Source: Clonostachys chloroleuca
Taxonomy: Eukaryota > Ascomycota > Sordariomycetes > Hypocreales > Bionectriaceae
Reading direction: 5' to 3'
Assembly: GCA_037952775.1 (NCBI GenBank)
Contig: JBANAY010000004.1
Span: forward strand, 8,308,001-8,372,000
Length of the DNA: 64,000 bases
Position numbers and translations under genes: made by a program
Notes under the pieces: generated by a model
Databases searched by the model: none
Seen by the model: the letters and a program-made list of their open reading frames with translations, nothing else
Told to the model about the DNA's origin: nothing
Shown: positions 53,601 to 64,000 of the stretch, in pieces
Numbering within the stretch: position 1 is the stretch's first letter
Layout of the letters: each line of letters starts with the position of its first letter

Positions 53601-54770
53601 ATGACAGCCACAAAGGTCCCAGCCGACAGCAAGCTACTCCAGCCCGTCAAGATCGGCAAGGCCCAGCTTCAGCACCGCATTGCCCTGGCGCCCCTGACCA
53701 GATACCGCAACGACGAGAACCACGTTGTCAACTCCTTCGCTCAGAGGTACTACGGCGAGAGAGCCGCCACCCCCGGAACCCTGATCATCTCCGAGGCCAC
53801 CGGCGTCTCGCTGCAGGATGCCGGCGAGCCTCACGGCCCCGCCTTCGCCACCGACGAGCAGCAGGCCGCATGGAAGAACGTCATCTCCGCCGTCCACAAG
53901 AACGGCTCCGTCTGGTTCCAGCAGCTCTGGAGCCAGGGCCGGGCCTCCAACCCGGAGTACCAGAAGAAGCGCGGGTACAAGTATAGGTCTTCCAGCGCCG
54001 TGCCCATATCGGAGGGCGGCGTCGTCCCCGAGGCCATGACAGAGGAGGAGATCCAGGGCTTCATCGACGATTTCGTCGCATCCGCCAAGCGGGTCATCGC
54101 CGCCGGCGGCGACGGCGTCGAGATCCACGGTGCCCACGGGTATCTGATCGACCAGTTCATCTCCGACTCGGTCAACAAGCGCACCGATAAATGGGGTGGC
54201 TCCATCGAGAACCGCTCCCGCCTCCTGTTCGAGGTTGTCAAGGCCGTCAGTGCTGCCATCGGCCCTGAGCGCACTGCTCTCCGCCTGTCTCCCTTCGCGA
54301 CCTTCCAGGGCGCCGAGTCCTCCGATATCATTGCTCAGTACACTTACATTGTCCGCGAGCTCAAGGCCCTCGCCCCCCTGGCCTATCTCTCCCTGGTTGA
54401 GCCCCGCGGTGACCCGGCTAAGCTGCTCGGCGCCTCGAATGACTCAGAAGTGGCTGGCCAGAATCTCGACTTCATCTTGGAAATCTGGAACAACCACTCC
54501 CCTGTTGTAGTGGCTGGTGCCTACACTCCCTCCTCGGCAGCCTCGATCCTGGATAGCCACTACGCCAAATGGGATGTCATTGTTGCCTTTGGCCGTACTT
54601 TCCTGGCGACCCCTGACTTTGTCTGGCGCGTGAAGAACGGAGTGGCTCCCAACGAGTATCATCGCGCCAGTTTCTACATCCCTGCTTCTGAGGTTGGATA
54701 CAACGATTACCCTCTCAGCAGCGAGTACATTGATGCGCGCAGGAACCAGGTTCTTAAGAGCCTTGCATAA
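53601..54770 (+). CDS. Old yellow enzyme family NADPH flavin oxidoreductase
   Basis: An intronless gene, 389 aa, an FMN ene-reductase that reduces activated C=C bonds. TIM-barrel landmarks: PLTRYRND near residue 32 (flavin contact), LIISEATGVS, FQQLWSQGRAS, the substrate anion pair in GVEIHGAHGYLIDQFISD (His-Gly-Ala-His; many relatives have His...Asn), KRTDKWGGSIENRSR, and a C-terminal VVAFGRTFLATPD phosphate-binding strand. Related enzymes act in ergot-alkaloid and other fungal pathways (FgaOx3/EasA group) and in stress responses. Without the substrate loop being compared, only the family is claimed. Codon use is markedly C/G-ending in the first two thirds, unlike its neighbours, suggesting high expression. 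The promoter has a TATA and an A/C-rich leader. Confidence 0.93.
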   Translation: MTATKVPADSKLLQPVKIGKAQLQHRIALAPLTRYRNDENHVVNSFAQRYYGERAATPGTLIISEATGVSLQDAGEPHGPAFATDEQQAAWKNVISAVHKNGSVWFQQLWSQGRASNPEYQKKRGYKYRSSSAVPISEGGVVPEAMTEEEIQGFIDDFVASAKRVIAAGGDGVEIHGAHGYLIDQFISDSVNKRTDKWGGSIENRSRLLFEVVKAVSAAIGPERTALRLSPFATFQGAESSDIIAQYTYIVRELKALAPLAYLSLVEPRGDPAKLLGASNDSEVAGQNLDFILEIWNNHSPVVVAGAYTPSSAASILDSHYAKWDVIVAFGRTFLATPDFVWRVKNGVAPNEYHRASFYIPASEVGYNDYPLSSEYIDARRNQVLKSLA

Positions 54771-55173
54771 ACATAGATAAGATAAATGTCTGATATAGAG
54801 TGACTATTCATACCCAATATTTAGAGAATGATGCAACACGAAGGGAATACCTAGATTCTGTAAGAGATGGACGATAGGATAGAAGATTTTGAAAGATATT
54901 TATGAGCCATTCCTTACTTTCCCTGGGTGCATACTTGCTTAGTGAGGTGCTCTATAAGCTGGAATCCATTAATGCAAGTAAAACTCTTGGTTTCATGAAA
55001 GAAAGCTACTCTGCACTCTCCCAATTCTTCTTTGTTAGCCATAACCCGTCGTAAATTTTCATAAGTTGTGAAGGAGAGATGGCGATGAACAACAGACATA
55101 CACGGTTGAGATTTAAAAGACCTAGACGAAGAATCATATTCGATGAGAGGTTCTTTGAGGCAAGTGTTACTCC
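54771..55173. other. Convergent intergenic region
   Basis: Spacer between the old yellow enzyme gene and the truncated adenylation domain. Minus-strand ORFs here show no continuation of the NRPS domain. Confidence 0.45.
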
Positions 55174-56136
55174 TCACAAGCTCCATTTGATTGTTGTTTC
55201 TGAAGGTTCATACAAGTTCCAAATTGAATCCGCGAATGAGGGGAGATTCTGCGCCAGCTTCTGTGGCATCTTGTCTCCGTTGCAAATCAGATTCGTCAAG
55301 CGAGGAACCTCCTGAAGTCCTTGATTTAGCAGGATCTGCCATATTGTTGGCGTGGCCTGCATAGTGGTGACGCGGTAGTGCCTCATTAAACCAAGCAATG
55401 CACTTGGAGTGCTGATGTCCGGTGTCCGAGCGAGCACGATGGAAGCACCGCACAAAAGAGGTAAGAAAAGCTCCAGCACAGCAATGTCGGAGCAAATAGT
55501 TGTGATGGCCAGTAGACGGTCAGTCTCGTTAAGACTAAGCTCACGCATCGTTGAACACAGCACATTGGAGACAGCGCCGTGGGTAACTTGAACGCCTTTC
55601 GGCCGTCCAGTCGGCCCTGAGCTGTACGTAATATAGGCTAGATCAACAGCTTGTACGTTGATGTTTGGGTTTCGGGCGCCGGTAGGCATCCTTTGCATGT
55701 CGTCACCATCGAAGCAAATACTCCTCCATGGCGTGAATAAGTCTTTTGATGTAGAGTCAACGAGTACACAACTCGGAGAGGCGTCGTTTAACATGTGTCT
55801 GAGGTGTTGATTTGGAAGTACCGGGTCTAAAGGGAGATACGCAGCCCCCGTCTTGAGCACTGCCAACAAAGCCACGACGAGTCCAGGTGACCTTTCTAGG
55901 GCGACAGCGACAGTCTGGCCACGGCCAATGCCTTGGTCTATCAATGACAGTGCGAGCTGGTTCGAAAGGCAGTTGAGAGCCCCAAATGTGAGGGACTTGT
56001 TTGCACAGATCAAGGCAATTTTATCGTAGAATCTGACGGCAGCATGTTCAACAAGACTGTGTGCGCAATAGCCGAGAGTTGAGGTACCATTAGGTTGGTT
56101 AGATAACATCTTGGGTAATAATTTAAAGCGGCTCAA
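55174..56136 (-). pseudogene. Truncated NRPS-type adenylation domain
   Basis: 320 codons covering the N-terminal subdomain of an amino-acid-activating A domain. In order: A1-like LTFGALNCLSNQLA; A2 LKTGAAYLPLDP; A3 YSSGPTGRPKGV (normally YTSGSTGxPKG, so the P-loop is altered); A4-like ICSDIAVLELFLPLLCG; A5 NLYEPSETTIK (normally NxYGPTE). It stops right after A5, so A6-A10, with the catalytic Asp and Lys, are missing, as are any carrier protein or condensation domains. It cannot adenylate. It is a remnant of an NRPS or NRPS-like gene rather than a stand-alone enzyme, although an expressed fragment cannot be excluded. Confidence 0.8.
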
Positions 56137-57141
56137 CTAAATGGCCGATGGATACATGAAGAAGGGAGACTTGTAATTTTTTTTAATAATCAAGACTTCA
56201 ATGACGTGCCAATAAGCTTTACGGAGAATATCTACCCAGGGGTCGATGGTACGTGTCGAGGGGCACGCATAATAAGGTAAAGGCCAACGCATCAGGCACA
56301 TTGTGATCACTCACTCTTGGTGTTTCAGGGCGATGTTCAACGTGGAAACCCACCATGTAACACTAAAACCTTCATGATAAGACCGACTGCGTTCTGGCGG
56401 GGCTTTTCACTCCCCTAACCGTGCTGCTGTGCCACTTCTGTGTCAGAGTTTAAACTAGAATAACTGATTGGGCGATTGAAACTTATTCTATTGGATGGGC
56501 CGTTGCTTTCACCAATAAGAACTCTGTCTGGTGGCCTCTTCTTTCGTTAATAAACCATCACATGGTGTAGCGCGGCGTTTGCTGGCCGTTACTTCAGCGA
56601 TGCATGAGAGGAAGGGAAAGGCGGGTCATCCTGTACGTCGAAGATCGGTGGTATTCGGCATTGCAAACTTGGTTCCATTTCCGAGGAAGGAATGGCATCT
56701 ACTCTTCGCCCTCATTGGTGATTCGTTCATGCGATGCAACAGAAGAATTAGCATTGAGTCACGACGCATATTCTCTAGTCATGCAGCGCGGTGATAGAGC
56801 GGCACCGGCTGTAGCTGAAACATCGGAGAGCCAGCTGATGTGGCATAGTAGTATTAGGCAATGCAATCTCACAATAATGTATAGAAGGGTAACATGAAGG
56901 AGGAAAAGGCTTTCTTGGTTTCTTTCTGTCTTGCTCGTTGAACCTCTAGAGCTATGCATGCCAACTAGCCTCCAAAAAGCTGACAAAATGTATTGCCTCA
57001 GTCGCATTTTTACTTGGAAATTCGCTTAACAATGCAAGCAGCAAGGCTTTGCAAGTTCTATCTGACAAGCACATCTTCCATGAGTAGCGAGAATCCATTG
57101 TCCTAGATAAGCCAAACAATCTACATGGCAACATCAACACC
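56137..57141. other. Intergenic, 1 kb, nothing recognised
   Basis: Normal-composition spacer with chance ORFs on both strands. Confidence 0.4.
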
Positions 57142-58831
57142 ATGGATCCAACACCAACATCAACAGCGCCACGCCTTCTTTCGCTGCCCATGAACATACG
57201 AAGACGAATTTACGTTCTCGCGGGCCTTATCCGGGAATGTCCCATCAACATTACCCCTCCCTCACGAGGTGTCATTCGACCTGTGGAAAGCAATTTCCAC
57301 ACGTGTGCCTACAAGCTTCGCAATCAGATGAGGCCGGACCATGTTACTGTTGATAGCCCGGAATGCGTTTGTCCACACATACCTAAACAATTGTTGCTTG
57401 TCTGCAAAGCCGTCCATAAGGAGGTGTTTGAATTGGTGTATGGCGAGAACAAATTCATTGTCCGTACACATCAGCATGTTGAGGACTTGCGCGTCTTGTT
57501 GAAATTCCCTATCGAAGGGATACGTGCCCTGCGGCATCTCTTAATTCGCCTGAACAGTTGGCCGTGTATTCGCGGCCATAGTTTAACCAACATGAAGACG
57601 GGAAATTGCCGGTTATGTGACGATGGGAATATCTCAGTGAGTGACCCAGAAGTCTCTTTTCGCAACGGTGCCTCTGAAGACATCATAGCCGGGTGGCTAG
57701 ATGTGTGTCAGCGTCTCTCCGCCATCATCAACCCAGGAAAACTTCATCATGAGTTCATATGCGATGTTTGAGACTTGGCAACAGCCGAGCATATCATCAA
57801 GCCGTTAAAATCTCTCCCGCGTCTGAGGGAATGTAGTATACGGCTCGGCAGAAAGGTGGACTACACTCTTCGTTCACTTGCAGAATCCACGGCCCTTGGC
57901 CTCACTATAGAAGAAACAGAAGAAAAAACAGACTGTTTCCAAAATTTCGGTTTCTTCATTGCCTCGAGAGATTCGCCTCCGCATACATGATTTTACGAAT
58001 CTTGGGCCCGGCGGTTCATATCTCGGCGACTTATCCTTTATTCGATTCACGGCTGGCAAATACAACCACGAGATTGGCGCATGGAGCATGAGATCTGCAG
58101 TACGGACTTGCTGCACGAAATGCTCCTTTACCAAGCTCCATTGTTCTTGCCCCTTAAATTATGCGTCGTATAGCAAATCTTGTGCTTGTAGGCTGCTGCA
58201 TCTCGAACTCTTTCTGGTCAGTCGGCAAATGTATGTGGATGCCGCCGAGATTTTATTCTCAACCAATACATTTTTCTTCAGCGGCACTTATGTCGAGACT
58301 ATGAGCGCGCTTAAAATTCTCCCGTCCGATTTATTGAAGCAAATACGGCGGATCAGACTAGACATGGGTGGTGACTATTTATTTCGGCACAAAAATGAAA
58401 ACGAGTGGTGGACTCTGCTGTCTTTTATCCGCAACAACTTTGAGACATCAAAGCTATGCATTGAACTTGATTTCGATATGGACGGCTACCGGATTTCAGA
58501 AAATGAAATGAATAGCTCGGACCGCAAAAAGTATTCGAAGATGGCTTATAACAGCTACGTCATCTTTATGCGGGCGGTTCGGGAAGAACTGTTCGACCTG
58601 CTCGATTTTCACGTGGAACTGGGGATTTTATTTGACCTGGAGCCCGTTCTGGAGAAATATGTCATGGGAAAGGACTACGATGCCAATATCGGGAACAAAT
58701 ATCCAAGGCGAAACAAAGCGGCAGATTATGCGCTGTGGAAGGACGAATGGCGCAACACGATACCTCCATGGTACAAGGACCTCGATGAGCTTGATGGAGA
58801 TGGTGTCACACCACTTCTTCCAGATGTGTGA
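57142..58831 (+). pseudogene. 2EXR/F-box-like fungal protein, broken
   Basis: The first frame (57142-57771) begins with a 2EXR/F-box-type motif, LLSLPMNIRRRIYVLAGL, and runs to a TGA at 57769. Reading on in the same frame gives clearly related text (DLATAEHIIKPLKSLPRLREC), so the stop is premature. Around 57900-57960 the frame changes at least once more, and a second motif (LPREIRLRIHDFTNLG) opens the long 3' part (57959-58831), which contains a Cys-rich stretch and a VSRQMYVDAAEILFS segment. A single gene with this double-motif architecture is the simplest explanation. Short introns cannot explain both breaks, because no suitable GT-AG pair was found. Proteins of this family probably act as ubiquitin-ligase adaptors; members are numerous and fast-evolving in fungi. 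Confidence 0.65.
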
Positions 58832-59675
58832 TGGAACGATTGGCTTTTGCGAGAGGGACAGTTCCATGTCCAGACATTACTTGAGGATCACATCTTGTTT
58901 ATATTTGAGTATCTTCTAATGCCATTTTTTCTTTCTTCTGGATTATGCCTCTTCAGTCTCGCCAATATACGTGACTCTCTCGGAGGCATCAGAAAAACTT
59001 GTCTCAGACAGGTCATGGATCTTATCCCAGCCGGGCTGCCAGCTTACCAGTTGCTTTCGCATCAGACAAGTTGTTTCTTTTATAACGAGCGTGTCCCGGG
59101 TTGCGGCAGAAGATGGGTGCATGTATCTGCATTAGTTCTTCAGCCCACAGTCAGTAATTTGCGGCCATCATTTCGTAGTTTGAATCACTGAGAAGATCAC
59201 GCAAGGCTAATTTGCAATGCTATTTATTCGTTCTAAGAGGATGGATAGGGGCCTCATTGCAACTTGCAGGTGACAATGCCCTTATCTTTGGCCTTGTTTG
59301 GTGAAGATCGAATCAAAAACTATTTGAGAATGATGTACAGCTACTCTGTTCACATATCTAGACTCAAATCTGTTGCATTCGTTTTGTTTCCCGTTTCACA
59401 AGCTGTGTTATTAAGCAACTCAGTCTGCACTCGTCGCTTACATCTGTCATCATTTGAAGCTTCTGTGAGAAGCTAGCATAATCCTAATAAACTATTGGTA
59501 CGCATGGACAAATCCCAACATTCTTCGCCAAGAAGAACCCACTCTGACCAAGGTGATTCGTTCTTCAGAATTCACGCTTCCGAACTTTGCCGTGAACAAA
59601 CCACAACCACCATCGACTCAACCATCGACAATCAAACACTAAACACGGGGGCAACACCAAGCCTGGACACTCAAC
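58832..59675. other. Intergenic, no gene supported
   Basis: Short ORFs without domains. The frame from 59504 into the next gene is a reading-frame artefact upstream of the true F-box start. Confidence 0.4.
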
Positions 59676-61233
59676 ATGGACACATTGCCGTCCGAGACTC
59701 TTCATCGCATTTTCGAGCACTTCGAATGTACGATCCCTTTGACAACTGGGAGCAGGGCTACATCGCCGACATTGAATGTCCACCGCCAAGGGACCTGATC
59801 GCGCTCTCGCGAGTGTGCCGCCGGTTTCGCGATGTTTCCCGCCCTCTCATCTACCGCACAGTCGCATTCCAGTGGCGCGAGGACAAGTATGAGGAGAAGA
59901 TAATCGAGACATTCTTGCGCACGCTATGCGACGATCCTCATCTCGGGCTCATCATTCGAGACTTCCACGTGGATTACTGGAGAGCCTGGAACCTTGAGGC
60001 AGTAGACGTTGCCCGCACACTTCTAGCTACACCGGATAATCTGGATGAGAGGCAGCAGAGATGGCTGCGGCGATGGCTGGCGGCGGAAAGAAAGTGGGCG
60101 GGCAATGATGATCTCATGCTCATTCTTCTCATTCTCACCCCCACCTACGCATGCTCGATTGCGGGCAGACGACTGCGGACGGGGGAATTGCAGCTTACCT
60201 CAGCGGAATGCAGGATGTGGAAGATAATTTTTTCGAGAAAATTTTGTCCAAAGACTCTTCATCTGGGGATATGCTTCCCGAAGACGAGCACATTGGTAGT
60301 GATAATGATGACGACGACGATAGTGATGAGCCCGGTTCTGATTCTGATAACGAAGACAACAATAGCGAGGCCGCAAGTATCATGTCGAGCAAGGAAACTG
60401 TCCATACACACGCTGTCCCACCTGGCTACCCCTTTGCGCAGCTCAGGGAAGTACGGTTCAGGCACGATTTCGGCAATGGCTTTGACAGCGCTTCGGAAAT
60501 CGAAGGCGTGCTTTTACATCCTGTAATCGAGACTCTTCGGCTCTTTGCCTTCACCTGGGCAAAGGAAGATGTCAAAAGGATGCACTGGAGCCACATTCCG
60601 AGCAGCCTCACGTCTCTGCAGATGAAATCTTCCATTGTTGATGCTGCCGGTCTGAAGAATATTCTCAGCCGGTGCAGACAGCTTCGGAATCTTCATATTG
60701 TCTTGGCTGTTATTGGCAGGATGGACTCGGATGAGCAGGCCGACGATATTGATTTCAATAAGATGGGAGCTATGTTGAGAAAATACGGGCAACGCCTCGA
60801 GACTTTTGATTTCGAGACTGAAGGTTTCAGAGGCTATTTCGGGCACGACGGCCATCTGGGATCCTTGAAGAATTTGAAAGCACTGAGACAACTCAAGCTG
60901 AGGTGTGAAGATCTCAAAGAGGATTTTCCGCATGGTGATGAGGGTGAACTGGCAGCCAGCTTAAGAAATCTTCTACCCCCACGACTAGAATCAATCTGCA
61001 TCCGCGGCTCCGCTGTGCCGGGCGGTGACGGGGTTCCTCGTGCACTTCTTACGGACAAATACTTTACTGCACTACGTACAGTTGAAGTAGAGGATTTTGA
61101 TACCAGTAATCCTAAAGATCTAATAGTGCCAGGATGGAGAAAGTCCGAACGGATCGACTGGGTCAACAGAGATGAGACTGAAGAAGGAGAGCTAGAGCCG
61201 CTTACCATCGTCATCTTTTCGCGAGATGCATAG
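59676..61233 (+). pseudogene. F-box protein with leucine-rich-like C-terminus, two lesions
   Basis: The F-box starts at the ATG at 59676 (MDTLPSETLHRIFEHFEC) and continues as PPPRDLIALSRVCRRFRDVS in another frame. A 50-bp segment flanked by the 6-bp repeat GAATGT (59724-59729 and 59774-59779) lies between; removing it rejoins the F-box exactly, but it has no GT-AG ends. A second break is a missing C in the run 60138-60142, where LTP should continue as HLRMLDCGQ. Corrected length is 1509 nt, 502 aa. An acidic Asp/Ser/Glu insert (about 60286-60370) and leucine-rich-like repeats follow. Its role would be a substrate receptor of an SCF ubiquitin ligase. Either a pseudogene, or one true intron-like oddity plus a sequencing slip. 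Confidence 0.7.
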
Positions 61234-61758
61234 ATACAAGAATGTTGCAAACCGATTCAACCTTCCAAGAATAGCAAATCGACGATCAAATAAGGATGTT
61301 ACAAACTAACGGGCACTTATTCGCGAATTCAATATACACTGCTTTACTATTAGATGCGAGTTCGAGCACAGAGTAAAGAGCGAGAATGTAACATGCCAGA
61401 CCCGACATCTCAACACAATCAATGACTGTTTCACCATACTTATATAACAGAATCACCATGCCGCCCTTTATCTTTCGACTGATTGAACTTCTGTTCGGTC
61501 CCACTGCAGCTGTAAATGAGAATAGCGCCTTAGTCAGTCTACACAAAGATTTGCTATACACAAAAAAATTATCATTAGCGCGGTTGCAGAGTTCCTCGAC
61601 TATTTATACGCTTCAACTTTCTCTCGTTCCAAGCTCGTTGCTCCGGTGTTATTAGTTTCCAAGCTTATCCCCAAATTTCTCCACGTCCAAACAGCAGCAA
61701 GTCAGAAGATCTGCCGATCATCTCAGATTTATCCTAAAGCCGCGCAGCCGCCAACAAG
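61234..61758. other. Intergenic, nothing recognised
   Basis: Spacer between the F-box and BTB genes, with chance ORFs only. Confidence 0.4.
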
Positions 61759-62758
61759 ATGATAGACATTTCGAGTTTCCAGCTACAAGCTGTGAAGCCG
61801 AGATCTGTCGAGGCGTAAGTTTGCTCTTATCTCAACAGGAAGACATGTCGCTAATTATACAGCATCGCGTCTTCGGAGGTTTACCGCTTCATCGTAGGCC
61901 CAGAGAAGAAGGAGTATGATATCCATTCCGCAGTTCTCGCGAACCACTCACCAGCCCTCGACGCCATGGTAAATGGCGGGCTGCCGGAATCTGGAGAACG
62001 AATCGTGGATTGGACAGACGTTGACTCCAGTGCTTTCCTCAGCCTGTAGCATTTTTTATATTCGGGACACTATGCTGCTCCTATCTTGATCTCAAGGCTA
62101 GATGAAGATCTGCTTGAAACCGAGATTCGATAAGTGAAACAAATAACACTTACAGCCGGAGGATATAACATAGTTGACAGAAGACCAAAGAGAGAAAGAG
62201 GCAGGTATACTACCAGATTCTATACTACCAGGTTGTAAAATGCCAGGTTGTAAAATACCAGGTTGTAAAATGCCAGAGTGTATCCCCACAGGACTTTGGC
62301 TCGAATTTCAAACATTATGCCTCGCGGACTCAGAGGATTCAGCCCCCGCTCAACCTAAATCGATGGGCAGGCGAGTAGTCATGAATTCATATGCAGATCT
62401 GCTCCTCCAACATGCCCGGGTGTGCGTGTTGGCAGACAAATTCATGATCCCACCCCTGAAACAACTAGCTCTTACAGCCCTTCGAAAAGAATTGAGGATT
62501 CATTTCTAGGACCTCAAGAAGATCCCAGAGATAGCCCCGGATGCTATAGCTCTGCTTCAGTATTGCTTCAATAACCCAGCCCCCGAGAAGCTGAGACAGC
62601 TTGTCAGCCTCTTCGCCGCCTGCATCATAACCGAGCTGTGGGAGTACGAGGGCTTTCAGGATCTACTGGAAAGCTCTAGAGAATTCTCTACGGCTATTAG
62701 CGGGTGCATTGGCACGAATCTAGACGGGAGACTGTTGAAGCGATTGCTTGACCACTGA
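61759..62758 (+). pseudogene. BTB/POZ domain protein, broken by stops and a minisatellite
   Basis: Exon 1 61759-61814, a 48-nt intron (GTAAGT...TACAG), then exon 2 from 61863 encodes a BTB core: VYRFIVGPEKKEYDIHSAVLANHSPALDAM. A TAG at 62047 stops it just before HFLYSGHYAAP, which clearly continues the domain (CAG-to-TAG is the likely change). Further on come additional stops and a foreign short tandem repeat (62215-62276). The family's C-terminal part resumes as HARVCVLADKFMIPPLKQLAL, and after another TAG it runs to the TGA at 62756-62758. BTB proteins of this type are CUL3-adaptor-like and numerous in fungi. This copy is dead. Confidence 0.75.
62215..62276 (+). repeat. Minisatellite, about 15-bp unit
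   Basis: Three to four tandem units of 'ccaggttgtaaaatg' with small variation (g/a at the last position) lie within the BTB pseudogene. Confidence 0.75.
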
Positions 62759-63370
62759 CGAGGGTTCGAGTACAAAGCAAAAATCAAAACGAAAGATGCT
62801 GGACCCCCACATCTTAACAAATAAATCGCATCGATGGTGTTAGGACAGTCGACACATGTTCTCATTGGTGGAACCTAAGCACTCTATTCTTGACGAGTCG
62901 GTAGTTCAAAAGTAATGAACAAGGTTGAAACCCTTATCGTTTGAATTCGAACAAAAAAAGTGTTTGTTTTTCCTTTGCAGACCTCACTGTAGGCCATTTT
63001 TCGTAAAGTTGCTAAATGTCCCCCTGCACCGTTCGTATATTTGTGATGGGCTACATCACAGAGGAGCTCAATTAGTGCCTGGATGGTGGGCTGATAAATC
63101 CAAGGTAAAGAAATACCTCTTGGTTCCCATGCTTGGTTCAAGAAATTACGAGATATCATCAATTTACTATTCTGATGGTGTGGCGACCATACACCCTTCA
63201 TCCTCCTCAATTCTCGTCTATACATCATCCGGAGAGATTTTGAAAGATTACACCTTTGCAATCCATTCTTCCTATTCAGGAGCTATTCCTCTTCCCAGTA
63301 CCTAGTCTCGGTATGGATAATGAAATGTGACACCTCGTAGGCTTCTCCAAATACAGGATTACACAGTGTT
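62759..63370. other. Intergenic, overlapping chance ORFs
   Basis: Two about 125-codon frames on opposite strands overlap almost completely (62884-63261 and 62925-63305). Neither has recognisable domains, so neither is called. Confidence 0.4.
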
Positions 63371-63996
63371 TTAGAGCATTCTTGCCTTTCCAAACGCAGC
63401 GACCCAGTCAAGGACAGTAAAAACGGCATCCAAGACTGTAATCCTGTCTAATCCTCTGCCCATGATCCATCTATCACTCGTCAGAGCGGTGCGAAAGTTC
63501 ATCCAAGCCTGTGAGGCGTTACCGACCCCGAGGACAACCAACGCGAGCACGTCCAGAGGGATGTCTCCGTGAGCAGTTCCAGTCGACAGGGCCTTCGTGG
63601 GTCGGACCATGGCGTACAGACGAAGGATAGCCAGAGCCGCCAGCGATGTGTTCATGGCGCCGAGATATGCCAGGATGTCGTGGTGCCAGCCATCTCCTTG
63701 TGCCATCCTCTTGAAGACTTCATTGCTGCTATTCTTGCGCTTGCTCAACTTTGTCATAATAAATGTCTGCCGGAAAGCGAAGTGAACGAAGGCGCTGCTT
63801 GTCGTGAGTAATTGAACTCCAGAGTGGCACCCTCAAATGAATTGTATTAACTCCCTGCTTACCTTGAAAACCAGAGCTATGGATATCAGATATTCCAGTA
63901 AGTTAGAATTCGTCAAGAAGAACCGCAACAATGACGTACCGCATTTCCGGCGTAGAGTGCCTTGAGCGCACTGGGGCTTGTGAGCGAGATGGGCAT
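63371..63996 (-). CDS. Small membrane-associated protein of unknown function
   Basis: Three exons on the minus strand: 63940-63996 (ATG at 63996, four bases from the window edge), a 14-nt micro-exon 63863-63876, and 63371-63797; 165 aa. Introns are 63 and 65 nt, GT-AG. The second acceptor is a NAGNAG type, allowing one residue more or less. Three or four hydrophobic segments are visible (ALWFSSAFVHFAF, LAYLGAMNTSLAALAILRLYAM, LDVLALVVLGVGNASQAW, ITVLDAVFTVLDWVAAF). No family was recognised. The upstream promoter is outside the window. Confidence 0.6.
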
Positions 63997-64000
63997 TTTC

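Noticed and set aside
59495..60526. 343-codon frame as the F-box gene model
   Set aside because: It begins at TTG, misses the MDTLPSETLHRIF F-box start in another frame and ends in shifted text; the composite 59676-61233 fits the family better.
62884..63305. Pair of overlapping about 125-codon ORFs
   Set aside because: Opposite strands, no domains, no codon or splice support.

Overview
This is a window of filamentous ascomycete (Pezizomycotina) nuclear DNA. The evidence is short GT-AG introns of about 40-135 nt, Zn2Cys6 regulators, fungal F-box, BTB, rhodopsin-domain and FAD-monooxygenase genes, and transposons mutated to extreme A+T with TAG/TAA stops at former CAG/CAA codons, the signature of repeat-induced point mutation (RIP). 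A secreted protein-arginine deiminase and a tryptophanase-prenyltransferase fusion suggest, only as inference, Hypocreales.

Layout. 1-4.7 kb: decayed retroelement DNA with one LTR, an intact-looking 436-bp terminal-repeat miniature (TRIM) and coding relics. 4.7-12.8 kb: a secondary-metabolism block with a tryptophanase/DMATS-type prenyltransferase fusion (minus), a rhodopsin-domain membrane protein and a cytochrome P450 (plus). 13.7-26 kb: an AT-rich island with a RIP-degraded Ty3/gypsy element on the minus strand, two solo LTRs with clear 5-bp target duplications, a Tc1/mariner relic and a nested tandem repeat. 26.4-41.4 kb: secreted arginine deiminase, two Zn2Cys6 regulators, a class A FAD monooxygenase, a small unknown gene, an aquaglyceroporin-like protein and a kinase-fold protein. 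Here a monooxygenase/kinase pair was duplicated and each copy then lost the opposite partner. 41.9-47.8 kb: cysteine dioxygenase, a Zn2Cys6 regulator, an AHL-lactonase-like metallo-beta-lactamase and an unknown protein, all on the plus strand. 49.4-56.1 kb: GH43 hydrolase, a stand-alone N-terminal domain of cyclase-associated protein, an old yellow enzyme and a truncated NRPS adenylation domain. 57.1-62.8 kb: three successive broken F-box/2EXR/BTB genes. 63.4-64 kb: a small membrane-like protein.

Together the fusion enzyme (indole release plus prenylation), the P450 and the flavin monooxygenase could form a prenylated-indole pathway now split by the transposon island. Two near-identical CGG-N11-CCG palindromes lie between a Zn2Cys6 regulator and the divergent monooxygenase and are candidate operators.

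Several otherwise excellent genes (the fusion, the P450, the F-box gene) are broken by exactly one missing base, three times in a G/C run of five or six. Restoring the base counts gives lengths divisible by three, so consensus sequencing error must be separated from real decay before any of them is called dead.
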